From JAUVKA01 sp964465145 (lineage in GTDB: Bacteria; Bacteroidota; Bacteroidia; Bacteroidales; UBA12481), in NCBI GenBank assembly GCA_964465145.1, contig CAYXJR010000117.1, positions 1-10,514 on the forward strand: a DNA stretch of 10,514 nucleotides, given 5' to 3'. How positions within the stretch are numbered: position 1 is the first letter of the stretch; every line of letters begins with the position of its first letter. The notes below the pieces were generated by a model. It made no database searches. It was not told where the DNA came from and saw nothing but the letters and a program-made list of their open reading frames with translations. The position numbers were made by a program, and so were the translations under genes. Positions 1-6,744 of the stretch are shown here, piece by piece.

Positions 1-76
1 TGATAACCCATTTAGTGTAAAAAAATAAATATAGAAACTAACGAAGTCTGTAATATGTTATTCAGGGAATTTATTA

Positions 77-84
77 TATCTTTG
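77..84 (+). promoter_or_regulatory. Bacteroidota -7 promoter element of the bamD operon
   Basis: TATCTTTG matches the Bacteroidota sigma-A -7 consensus TAnnTTTG at every fixed position. The -33 box is weak: TATG at 54-57 lies 19 bases upstream, the expected spacing, but is only a partial match to TTTG. The last base of the element is four bases before the bamD ATG at 89, so the predicted transcription start falls at or within a few bases of the start codon. The rest of 1-76 is AT-rich and shows no gene. Confidence 0.7.
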
Positions 85-88
85 CGCC

Positions 89-883
89 ATGTTTAAAAAG
101 GGTCATTATTGGACATTAGTTACTGTTATTCTGATACTTCTGCTATCATCCTGCAGCGAGTATCAAAAAATATATAAAAGCAGCGATTTTGACCTGAAAT
201 ATAAAAAGGCAATGGAGTATTATGATAATGAGGATTACATACGTTCTTCATCGCTGCTGTTGGAATTGATTTCGGTTTACAAGGGAACCGAGTCGGCCGA
301 GGAAATTAACTATCGTTATGCTTATACTTATTACTATCAGGATGATTACACTATGGCAGGCTATTATTTTAGAAATTTTGTAGCAACCTTCCCATCCTCT
401 AAATATGCCGACGAATGTGCTTTCATGAATGCGTTTTGTTACTACCAAAGTTCGCCTAATCCAAATCTGGATCAAACCAATACTATGAAAGCAATTGATG
501 AATTGCAGATATTTATCAATAGGCATCCTTCGAGCCCCCGGGTGGAAGAGTGTAATAAGCTGATCGATGAATTAAATGACAAATTGGTACAGAAGTCTTA
601 TAATAGTGCCAAATTATATTACGACCTTGGAGAATATAGAGCCTCAATAACAGCTTTGAATAATAGTTTGTTAGAATATCCTGATACACAATTCAGGGAG
701 GAATTGTTGTACATGATTCTTCGATCAAGTTATGAACTGGCCAGGAATTCAGTACCTGAAAAGATAAAGGCAAGGTATGAGCAAACTTCCGAGGCCTATT
801 ATAAATTAATTGATGAATTTCCTGAAACGGAATATTTGAAGGACGCTCAGCGTTTGTTTGAGGCCGCCCAAAAAGCATTGTAA
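89..883 (+). CDS. bamD: BamD, outer-membrane assembly lipoprotein
   Basis: BamD is the periplasmic TPR lipoprotein of the BAM complex, which inserts beta-barrel proteins into the outer membrane. The 264-residue product begins with a short basic stretch, a hydrophobic core at about 9-19 and the lipobox LSSC, giving a lipidated Cys22 as the mature N terminus. The rest is TPR-like helical repeats: about 36-68, 72-105, 130-148 (after a Pro/Asn-rich linker at 121-130), 168-200 and 204-246, with the repeated pattern of aromatic residues followed by FP, HP or YP turns. Length fits the Bacteroidota family. The ATG at 89 is chosen because it gives an intact signal peptide with no other upstream start. 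It is first in a tight operon with the omega-like subunit (23 bases later) and coaBC, an order familiar in this phylum. An ordinary TPR lipoprotein is the alternative, made unlikely by the neighbours. Confidence 0.88.
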   Translation: MFKKGHYWTLVTVILILLLSSCSEYQKIYKSSDFDLKYKKAMEYYDNEDYIRSSSLLLELISVYKGTESAEEINYRYAYTYYYQDDYTMAGYYFRNFVATFPSSKYADECAFMNAFCYYQSSPNPNLDQTNTMKAIDELQIFINRHPSSPRVEECNKLIDELNDKLVQKSYNSAKLYYDLGEYRASITALNNSLLEYPDTQFREELLYMILRSSYELARNSVPEKIKARYEQTSEAYYKLIDEFPETEYLKDAQRLFEAAQKAL

Positions 884-906
884 CATTTTGAACAATAAAG
901 AAAGAG

Positions 907-1236
907 ATGGATTATAAAAAAACCACTGCTCCAGTTACCACTATCACTCGTGATTTGAGCGAAATTGATGATATAACGGGTAATCTTTACGAGAGCATCG
1001 TTATTGTGTCCAAAAGGGCCAATCAGATCGGTGCTGAGCTCAAAACCGAATTGAACTCCAAATTAGAAGAATTTGCGTCCTATTCGGATAATCTGGAAGA
1101 GGTATTTGAAAACCGCGAACAGATAGAAATATCCAAATTCTATGAAAGGCTGCCAAAATCAACCTTGATCGCTATGGAGGAATTCCTTGAAGGGAATGTT
1201 TATTACCGTGGACCGGATTCCATTGAAATGGAGTAA
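907..1236 (+). CDS. rpoZ: RNA polymerase omega/Rpb6-like subunit
   Basis: This is a 109-residue protein of the Bacteroidota omega (Rpb6-like) family, the small subunit that helps assemble and stabilise RNA polymerase by holding the beta-prime subunit. The recognisable core is GNLYESIVIVSKRANQIG at about residues 25-42, matching the family pattern N-x-Y-E followed by hydrophobic residues and KRAxQ. The C-terminal half is acidic and helical, with no membrane segment or signal peptide. The start is preceded by an A/G-rich tract (AAAGAAAGAG) immediately before ATG. The gene sits between bamD and coaBC, with gaps of 23 and 11 bases, so it is almost certainly cotranscribed; rpoZ-coaBC adjacency supports the call. 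Bacteroidota omega proteins are divergent from E. coli RpoZ, so the symbol is used by family rather than close similarity. Confidence 0.82.
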   Translation: MDYKKTTAPVTTITRDLSEIDDITGNLYESIVIVSKRANQIGAELKTELNSKLEEFASYSDNLEEVFENREQIEISKFYERLPKSTLIAMEEFLEGNVYYRGPDSIEME

Positions 1237-1247
1237 CTTGCAACCCT

Positions 1248-2450
1248 ATGCTGAAGGGAAAAAAAATCATTTTAGGTATTACCGGTAGTATTGCTGCTTA
1301 TAAATCAGCTAGTCTGATTCGACTGTTAGTCAGGGAAGGAGCCGAAGTACGAGTGGTAATAACTCCTTTTGCTAAAGAATTCATTACACCCTTAACGCTT
1401 TCTACTCTTTCCGGTCATCCTGTTCTCTCAGATTTTTTCAAGAGAGAAGGAGGGGATTGGAACTCTCATGTAGATCTGGGATTATGGGCTGATATATTGC
1501 TTATTGCTCCTGCCACAGCAAACACCATGGCTAAAATTGCCAATGGTATTTGCGATAATCTGCTGCTAACCACATATCTGTCTGCCCGTTGCCCTGTAGT
1601 TATTGCTCCGGCAATGGATCTCGATATGTTCAGGCATCCGGCTACAATCAATAATCTGGAGGTACTGAAAAGTTTCGGGAACCACATTATTGAACCAACG
1701 ATTGGTGAACTGGCAAGCGGATTGGAGGGGAAAGGCCGAATGGAAGAACCTGAGAAAATCCTCATATGGCTTATTGAATTCTTCAAAAAAAAAAGCCGTT
1801 TTCTAGGTAAAAATGTACTGATCACAGCAGGACCAACATTTGAAAAGATTGATCCTGTCCGTTATATAGGAAATTTCTCCTCTGGAAAAATGGGTATTGC
1901 TCTTGCTAATCAGCTGGCAGAGGAAGGGGCTGAAGTGAATCTGGTTGCTGGCCCGATAGATTGCAGCACTCTGCAAAAGCAGGTAAAATATATTCCTGTA
2001 ATTTCAGCCAGAGAAATGCAACAGGCCTGCTTGAAGATATTCCCTGAAATGGATATAGCAATCATGAATGCTGCTGTATCGGATTTCCGGCCCCGGGAAG
2101 AAGCTGAGAATAAGATAAAAAGATCATCTGAAGAAGTGCATATAGCCCTCGTCCCCAACCCTGATGTTGCTGCCAGCCTTGGTGCAGTTAAGAAAATTGA
2201 TCAGTTACTGGTGGGTTTCGCTCTTGAAACTGGTGAAGGACTGACCGAAGCTCTGGCTAAGAAAAAAAGGAAAAATTTTGATATGATTGTTTTAAATTCA
2301 CTTCTGGACCAGGGTGCGGGTTTTGGAGGGGATACTAACAGGATAACCATTATTAGCCGGGACAATAAACCACAGAAATTTGAGTTAAAAACAAAGACGA
2401 AGGTCGCAATTGACATCGTTGATGCTATTTTCGCTATTTTTGAAAATTAA
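1248..2450 (+). CDS. coaBC: CoaBC, phosphopantothenoylcysteine decarboxylase/synthase
   Basis: This bifunctional enzyme of coenzyme A synthesis couples 4'-phosphopantothenate to cysteine (CoaB, using CTP) and decarboxylates the product to 4'-phosphopantetheine (CoaC, using FMN). The 400-residue length is typical. The CoaC half, about 1-180, has the flavoprotein start GSIAAYK (13-19), the catalytic His of SHVDLGLW (His74), APATANT (87-93) and PAMDLDM (121-127), where most families have PAMN. The clamp motif reads GELASG (153-158), with Ser157 where E. coli Dfp has the active-site Cys158. The CoaB half has ITAGPTFEKIDPVRYI (192-207), NFSSGKMG (209-216), AAVSDFRP (275-282), the Lys289 region NKIKR and GFALET (323-328). 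It lies 11 bases after the omega gene and 3 bases before the DUF4835 gene, so it is in the same operon. Confidence 0.95.
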   Translation: MLKGKKIILGITGSIAAYKSASLIRLLVREGAEVRVVITPFAKEFITPLTLSTLSGHPVLSDFFKREGGDWNSHVDLGLWADILLIAPATANTMAKIANGICDNLLLTTYLSARCPVVIAPAMDLDMFRHPATINNLEVLKSFGNHIIEPTIGELASGLEGKGRMEEPEKILIWLIEFFKKKSRFLGKNVLITAGPTFEKIDPVRYIGNFSSGKMGIALANQLAEEGAEVNLVAGPIDCSTLQKQVKYIPVISAREMQQACLKIFPEMDIAIMNAAVSDFRPREEAENKIKRSSEEVHIALVPNPDVAASLGAVKKIDQLLVGFALETGEGLTEALAKKKRKNFDMIVLNSLLDQGAGFGGDTNRITIISRDNKPQKFELKTKTKVAIDIVDAIFAIFEN

Positions 2451-2453
2451 ATT

Positions 2454-3356
2454 ATGTTCAGATTAATTCCCATATTTCTGCTTCTTGTCTGCCTGCCTTT
2501 GCAGGGACAGGAATTACGTTGCCAGGCTAATGTCACTTCACCACAGGTGCAGGGATCAAATAAGCAGGTATATGATGCCATGCGGAAAGCCATGTACGAA
2601 TTTTTGAACAATACCAAGTGGACTGATCATGTTTTTTCAGAGGAGGAAAGGATTGATTGCAGTTTCATGTTCAGGATTACCGACCAGGTGTCGATGGATG
2701 AATTCCGGGGCACATTAACGGTTCAGTCCAGACGGCCTGTATATAATACTGCCTATTCAACAACCCTGATAAATTTTCAGGATAATGATATTCATTTTCG
2801 TTTTGCTGAATTTGAACCCCTGGAATTTAATGAGCAGACTCATACCTCAAACCTTGTGGCCATCCTGGCTTTTTACGTGAATATTATTCTTGGCCTGGAT
2901 TATGATTCTTTTGCACCGGAAGGAGGCAGCCTGTTTTTCGAACGGGCGGAGAATATTGTCAGCAATGCAGCCAATGCAGCCGAATCGGGATGGAAAGCCT
3001 TCGAGAGCCAAAAAAACCGATACTGGCTGGCGGAGAACCTGTTGAATAGCAAATATGAATCTTTTCGTTCTTGTTTATATAGATATCATAGGCTAGGCCT
3101 GGATAAGATGAGTGACAATGTGAATGATGGCCGTGCCGAAATATCTGAAGCTATTACTGATTTGCGTAAGGCTTACCGGGAGAATTCCCAGGCAATAATC
3201 TGGCCTCTCTTCTTTACTGCCAAATCCGACGAGATAAAGAATATCTTTTCTGAAGGATTTCCTGACGAGAAAGCACGTATAGTTCAGGTTCTGAAGGAGA
3301 TAGACCCGGCAAATGCCTCCAAATATGATGCTATTAACAAGTCGGGAGGATTGTAA
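2454..3356 (+). CDS. Secreted DUF4835 protein (PorD-like)
   Basis: The 300-residue product has a signal peptide: residues 1-18 form a short basic and strongly hydrophobic segment, with likely cleavage at LQG|QEL, leaving an N-terminal Gln as is common in this phylum. The mature protein has no further membrane segment. It resembles the Bacteroidota family DUF4835 throughout: paired cysteines near 23 and 69, a mid region with QSRRPVYNTAYSTTLIN (about 91-107) and FEPLEFNEQ, then LDYDSFAPEGG, and a C-terminal helical region ending in IDPANASKYD. From recall, members of this family are annotated as PorD, a periplasmic protein linked to type IX secretion in Porphyromonas; its molecular role is not settled. 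The gene starts three bases after the coaBC stop, so it is cotranscribed with it. Family assignment is confident, the function much less so; hence no symbol. Confidence 0.8.
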   Translation: MFRLIPIFLLLVCLPLQGQELRCQANVTSPQVQGSNKQVYDAMRKAMYEFLNNTKWTDHVFSEEERIDCSFMFRITDQVSMDEFRGTLTVQSRRPVYNTAYSTTLINFQDNDIHFRFAEFEPLEFNEQTHTSNLVAILAFYVNIILGLDYDSFAPEGGSLFFERAENIVSNAANAAESGWKAFESQKNRYWLAENLLNSKYESFRSCLYRYHRLGLDKMSDNVNDGRAEISEAITDLRKAYRENSQAIIWPLFFTAKSDEIKNIFSEGFPDEKARIVQVLKEIDPANASKYDAINKSGGL

Positions 3357-3390
3357 TCCTGGCCTCATCTGACATGCAAAAATCAGGATT
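3347..3390 (+). other. Alternative inverted repeats between the DUF4835 gene and recN
   Basis: Three related arms lie here: AGGATT (3347-3352), AATCCTG (3355-3361) and CAGGATT (3384-3390). The middle arm can pair perfectly with either flanking arm, so two mutually exclusive hairpins are possible, one across the DUF4835 stop codon (about 5 bp with a 4-base loop) and one just ahead of recN (7 bp with a 22-base loop). No T-run follows, so neither is a standard intrinsic terminator. The arrangement is visible in the sequence; any attenuation role is inference. Confidence 0.4.
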
Positions 3391-3403
3391 CTAAAATGAT
3401 AAC

Positions 3404-5059
3404 ATGCTCAGTTCCCTCTCTGTCCAAAATTATGCCCTGATATCCTCACTGGACGTTAACTTCCTTTCCGGCTTATCCGCTATTACCGGTGAGACAGGAG
3501 CCGGGAAGTCAATTCTGATGGGAGCCCTCAGCCTCATTTTGGGTGCCCGCGCCGATTCTACTGTTCTTAACGATAAGGCTAAAAAATGTATAGTGGAGGC
3601 AGGCTTTGATGTAACTGAATTGAGCCTGAAGAGCTTCTTCAGTGAGAATGATCTTGATTTTGAGGAGAGGACATTGATTCGAAGGGAAATAATGCCGGGA
3701 GGAAAATCAAGAGCTTTTGTTAATGATACACCAGTAACCCTGCCAGTGTTAAAAAGCCTGGGAAACAAACTGGTCAGTATACATGCTCAGCACCATAACC
3801 TGATGCTCAAAGATGAAGGTTTCCCCCTGGAGGTTATCGATGCTTTTCTTGGCCTGGAAAGCTTGAAGGACGGGTATATAAATACCTTTTATCATTACAG
3901 GGAGATCCAAAGAAAAATCTCAGTGCTGCAGGAAAAACTAAAGGCAGCACAGAAAGAACAGGATTATCTGGAATTCCAATTTAAACAACTCGAGGAGGCC
4001 CGACTGGAGATTGGGGAAGAAGAGGCTCTGGAAAAAGAGCAGGAAATCCTCACTCATGCTGAGGAGATCCGCCTTGCTTTGGGAACAGTAGTCAACTCCT
4101 TTTCGGAGGATGAAACCAATGTTCTGCAAATGGTTAAAAAATCATTGCAGGATCTGGCTTCCATCAGGAAATATTTGCCCGGTTTGGAAGAGCCAGCTAA
4201 TAGAATTGATTCTGTATATATCGAATTGAAAGACCTTAGTTTTGAGTTGGAGCAAATTTTGGGGAAAGTCGAATCGGATCCTGAAAGACTAAGCTTGCTC
4301 GCCGACCGCCTCGATCTTCTATATACTCTCCAAAAAAAGCATCAGGCGGGTTCTGGAGAGGAGCTTATTAAAATAATGGAGGATATTTCCCGCAGGTTGG
4401 AGGAGATCTCTATTTCTGATGCTGAACTGAGCAAGTTGACCGATGAGCTGGAGCTTATGATGATCAGGCTTGGAGAGATGGCCGGCAGCCTCCGTGATAA
4501 AAGGTTGGCTGGGCTTTCCGAATTATCAAAGGCGGTTGTGAATCATCTTCAGGATGTGGGAATGCCACATGCACAGTTTAAGATACATCATACTCCCCTT
4601 GAAAATTTTGGGGACTATGGGCTCGATAGTTTTTCCTTCCTTTTTTCAGCTAATAAAAACCAGCCTGTTGAACTGATACAAAAGGTAGCCTCTGGTGGTG
4701 AGATAAGCAGGCTGATGCTTAGCATTAAATCATTGATTAGTGAATCGCTGGCCGTGCCCACACTGATCTTTGATGAAATTGACGCTGGAGTTTCTGGGGA
4801 GATAGCTGATAAGATGGGTAAAATGCTGAAGAGAATATCCAAAAACCGACAGGTAATTAATGTAACACACTTGCCCCAGGTGGCAGGCAGGGGAGACCAT
4901 CACTACCAGGTTTACAAATTCGATGACCATAATAAAACCAGTACGGGGATCAGGCTTCTGGATAAGGATAACAGAATCCTGGAGATGGCAAAAATGCTTA
5001 GTGGCGAGCAACTGACCAATGAAGCACTCAGTAATGCCAAAGCCCTTTTGCACCAGTAG
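3404..5059 (+). CDS. recN: RecN, SMC-like DNA repair ATPase
   Basis: RecN is a cytoplasmic SMC-family ATPase that acts early in double-strand break repair, helping bring ends and sister chromatids together. The 551-residue protein has the full ABC head split by a coiled coil. The N-terminal part has Walker A GETGAGKS (29-36) and the Q-loop segment SIHAQHHNLML (125-135). Long heptad-rich helices run from about 165 to 380, rich in Glu, Lys and Leu. The C-terminal part has the ABC signature SGGEISR (430-436), Walker B TLIFDEIDAGVSG (453-465, Asp457 and Glu458) and the H-loop VTHLPQVA (487-494). Size matches the family. The start gives the canonical L-x-V-x-N-Y-A-L-I opening of RecN. It follows the DUF4835 gene by 47 bases and precedes fabI by 69 bases. 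I saw no clear promoter or SOS-type operator in the 47-base gap. Confidence 0.96.
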   Translation: MLSSLSVQNYALISSLDVNFLSGLSAITGETGAGKSILMGALSLILGARADSTVLNDKAKKCIVEAGFDVTELSLKSFFSENDLDFEERTLIRREIMPGGKSRAFVNDTPVTLPVLKSLGNKLVSIHAQHHNLMLKDEGFPLEVIDAFLGLESLKDGYINTFYHYREIQRKISVLQEKLKAAQKEQDYLEFQFKQLEEARLEIGEEEALEKEQEILTHAEEIRLALGTVVNSFSEDETNVLQMVKKSLQDLASIRKYLPGLEEPANRIDSVYIELKDLSFELEQILGKVESDPERLSLLADRLDLLYTLQKKHQAGSGEELIKIMEDISRRLEEISISDAELSKLTDELELMMIRLGEMAGSLRDKRLAGLSELSKAVVNHLQDVGMPHAQFKIHHTPLENFGDYGLDSFSFLFSANKNQPVELIQKVASGGEISRLMLSIKSLISESLAVPTLIFDEIDAGVSGEIADKMGKMLKRISKNRQVINVTHLPQVAGRGDHHYQVYKFDDHNKTSTGIRLLDKDNRILEMAKMLSGEQLTNEALSNAKALLHQ

Positions 5060-5128
5060 TGACTTTTTTACAACCATTTCTAATTCAAATTGTTTCTTAT
5101 TTTAAACTATTCAAAAACAAAAACCTAG

Positions 5129-5971
5129 ATGGCATATAATTTACTAAAAGGAAAAAAGGGGATCATCTTTGGTGCTCTGAACGAGAAGTCAATTGCCTGG
5201 AAAGTTGCTGAAAAGGCTCATGAGGAAGGAGCTGAATTTGTTCTCACTAATGCTCCAACAGCTTTCCGATTGGGAGAAATCAATAAATTAGCTGAACAAA
5301 CCAACAGCCAGCTTGTTCCTGCGGATGCCACTAAAGTTGAAGATCTGGAGAATCTTATGCAAAAAACCATGGAAATATTTGGTGGTAAAATAGACTTTTT
5401 ACTTCATTCAATTGGTATGTCGCCAAATGTGAGGAAAAAACGCAGTTATGATGATCTTAACTATAGCTGTTTCTCACAGACTCTGGATATTTCTGCTGTG
5501 TCCTTTCATAAGGTGCTGCAAACAGCCAAGAAAATGGATGCCATTAATGAATATGGTTCAGTTGTGGCATTAAGCTACATTGCAGGGCAGAGAACTTTTT
5601 ATGGATACAACGATATGGCAGAGGCTAAATCAGTGCTTGAAAGTATTGCCCGAAGCTTTGGATATATTTATGGCAGAGAAAAAAACGTAAGGGTCAATAC
5701 TGTGTCTCAATCACCAACCCAGACCACTGCCGGAAGTGGTATTAAGGGCTTCGACGGCCTGTATGATTACTCCGACCGGATGTCACCCCTGGGCAATGCA
5801 TCTGCTGAGGAGTGTGCCGATTATTGCATCACCCTCTTTTCCGACCTTACAAAGAAAGTTACCATGCAAAACCTGTTTCACGACGGTGGATTCTCCGGAA
5901 TGGGTATGAGTGCAAGGGTTATGGGATTCTATAACCGGTGCCTGGATAATTTATTGCCAGATGAATGGTAG
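5129..5971 (+). CDS. fabI: FabI, enoyl-[acyl-carrier-protein] reductase
   Basis: This short-chain dehydrogenase reduces trans-2-enoyl-ACP with NAD(P)H in the last step of each fatty acid elongation cycle. The 280 residues include the FabI-type cofactor loop GALNEKSIAWKVA (15-27), LLHSIGMSP (91-99), and the active-site block ALSYIAGQR (147-155) followed by YNDMAEAK (160-167). Tyr150, Tyr160 and Lys167 correspond to E. coli Tyr146, Tyr156 and Lys163; the Y-x6-K spacing is typical of FabI rather than the Y-x3-K of ordinary SDR enzymes. The conserved end of the fold is seen in HDGGFSGMG (251-259). It is about 18 residues longer than E. coli FabI, mostly in the 99-125 loop and the C terminus, which I believe is normal for Bacteroidota. 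The 69-base gap upstream is AT-rich with no exact TAnnTTTG, so it may be read from recN or from a weaker promoter. It ends the + strand run. Confidence 0.92.
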   Translation: MAYNLLKGKKGIIFGALNEKSIAWKVAEKAHEEGAEFVLTNAPTAFRLGEINKLAEQTNSQLVPADATKVEDLENLMQKTMEIFGGKIDFLLHSIGMSPNVRKKRSYDDLNYSCFSQTLDISAVSFHKVLQTAKKMDAINEYGSVVALSYIAGQRTFYGYNDMAEAKSVLESIARSFGYIYGREKNVRVNTVSQSPTQTTAGSGIKGFDGLYDYSDRMSPLGNASAEECADYCITLFSDLTKKVTMQNLFHDGGFSGMGMSARVMGFYNRCLDNLLPDEW

Positions 5972-5979
5972 ACAACTAA

Positions 5980-6007
5980 GGCAGAAGGCAGAAGGCAGAG
6001 GGCAGAA
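5980..6007 (+). repeat. Four tandem 7-bp GGCAGAA units
   Basis: GGCAGAA is repeated four times without spacers starting nine bases after the fabI stop; the third copy ends in G instead of A. A degenerate partial copy (GGGCAAAA) follows at 6011-6018. Short GGCAGA-type tandem runs are, from recall, frequent between genes in some Bacteroidota genomes. Unit count may vary between strains by slippage. No coding role is apparent. Confidence 0.75.
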
Positions 6008-6073
6008 GTAGGGCAAAAAGTCCAGAAGTATATAAAATCAAAGTTAAGTTTTTGGATATTTGCCTCACCCCAA

Positions 6074-6104
6074 CCCCTGCGCTCGTAAACTCACGGGAGA
6101 GGGG
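6074..6104. repeat. GC-rich imperfect palindrome, REP-like intergenic element
   Basis: CCCCT (6074-6078) and CTCGT (6082-6086) pair with ACGGG (6093-6097, one T-G wobble) and AGGGG (6100-6104), giving a 5+5 bp stem with a small internal loop and a 6-base apical loop. It sits in the 159-base gap between the convergent fabI and PepSY-type genes and is far more GC-rich than its surroundings. GAGGGG at 6099-6104 can instead pair with CCCCTC at 6112-6117 around a 7-base loop, so two folds compete. There is no T-tract on either strand. It resembles the CCTCACCCCAACCCCT-type dispersed repeats; the rest of 5972-6130 holds only the GGCAGAA run and a TCCCCT-rich stretch (6111-6130). Confidence 0.55.
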
Positions 6105-6130
6105 CTATTGTCCCCTCGGTCCCCTTGTCC

Positions 6131-6685
6131 CTATCTATAAAGTATTAAAAACAATATAGGCACTATAATCCCGGCAATAGTCCAAATTGCGCCACGGCGC
6201 ATTATACTGTGTTTTCCTGATTTGATAATAAATAGTCCGGTTATTGAGATGATGATCCAGGACACACAGAAGATGTCGGAGAACCATTTCCACCATACAC
6301 CCGGGTTGTAGTGTAAAAAGTTCACCTGGTTGAAGATTGGCCTTTTATTTATTAATTCAAGCAAACCTTCTCCTGTACTCATCTTAAAGGTCAGGTTACC
6401 GTTCTTAAGGAATACTTTTAACTGATCTTCTGTTGGGAAATAGAATTTTTTAAACTCCTGTTTGATATCATAATCCGACAGAATGGTCTTGACCCAGTCA
6501 TCATCTACTAAGTCGGCATTGATTGGAGCCGGAACCTCAAGATTATAATGACGGATAACATAATTTGGATTAAAATCCCTCAAGTGATTAAGAGCTATAC
6601 CAGAAACAGCATAAATTATACTCAAACCAAAAAAGAAGTATCCCAGGTCGCGATGTAATACGCGAATTAATTTTCTTAGTGTCAT
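6131..6685 (-). CDS. PepSY-associated transmembrane protein
   Basis: This 184-residue inner-membrane protein has three predicted membrane helices: about 14-33, 136-154 and 164-182. Between the first two is a soluble domain of about 100 residues, predicted periplasmic. The opening LHRDLGYFFFGLSIIYAVSG (10-29) and the block HYNPGVWWKWFSDIF (125-139) followed by a helix match what I know of PepSY-associated TM proteins (PepSY_TM_like group). Histidines at 11, 34 and 125 lie at helix ends, a placement compatible with heme or metal binding; this is inference. The larger PepSY_TM relatives are ferric or redox reductases, but this short form has no reductase domain and its function is unknown to me. 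The start at 6685 gives the charged N terminus and a complete first helix. The OB-fold-like lipoprotein gene lies 59 bases upstream on the same strand, with a terminator in between and no visible promoter. Confidence 0.75.
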   Translation of the reverse strand: MTLRKLIRVLHRDLGYFFFGLSIIYAVSGIALNHLRDFNPNYVIRHYNLEVPAPINADLVDDDWVKTILSDYDIKQEFKKFYFPTEDQLKVFLKNGNLTFKMSTGEGLLELINKRPIFNQVNFLHYNPGVWWKWFSDIFCVSWIIISITGLFIIKSGKHSIMRRGAIWTIAGIIVPILFLILYR

Positions 6686-6696
6686 GAAATGTTTAT

Positions 6697-6726
6697 AAAA
6701 AAAAGGTCAGGAAAGGGCCAACCTTT
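6697..6726 (-). terminator. Intrinsic terminator after the lipoprotein gene
   Basis: Read on the minus strand, AAAGGTTGG (6726-6718) pairs with CTGACCTTT (6710-6702) around the 7-base loop CCCTTTC, and the run of T continues for five more bases to 6697. Two of the nine pairs are G-T wobbles on the minus strand but would be C-A mismatches on the plus strand, so the structure favours minus-strand transcripts. It lies 18 bases past the lipoprotein stop, and its T-tract ends 11 bases before the next ATG (6685). Confidence 0.65.
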
Positions 6727-6744
6727 ATTTGTACTGTGATAGAT

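Noticed and set aside
1466..1825. Minus-strand open frame of 119 codons inside coaBC
   Set aside because: It lies opposite conserved CoaC motifs and is a shadow of that gene.
4730..5077. Minus-strand open frame of 115 codons at the 3' end of recN
   Set aside because: It is antisense to the Walker B and H-loop region of RecN, where the plus strand is clearly constrained, and its translation matches nothing I know.
5060..5128. Own promoter for fabI
   Set aside because: The gap is AT-rich with a TTG at 5090-5092, but no TAnnTTTG is found at a suitable distance, so I did not annotate one.
5980..6020. CRISPR-like array in the GGCAGAA run
   Set aside because: Units are 7 bp and contiguous with no spacers, and no cas gene is present.
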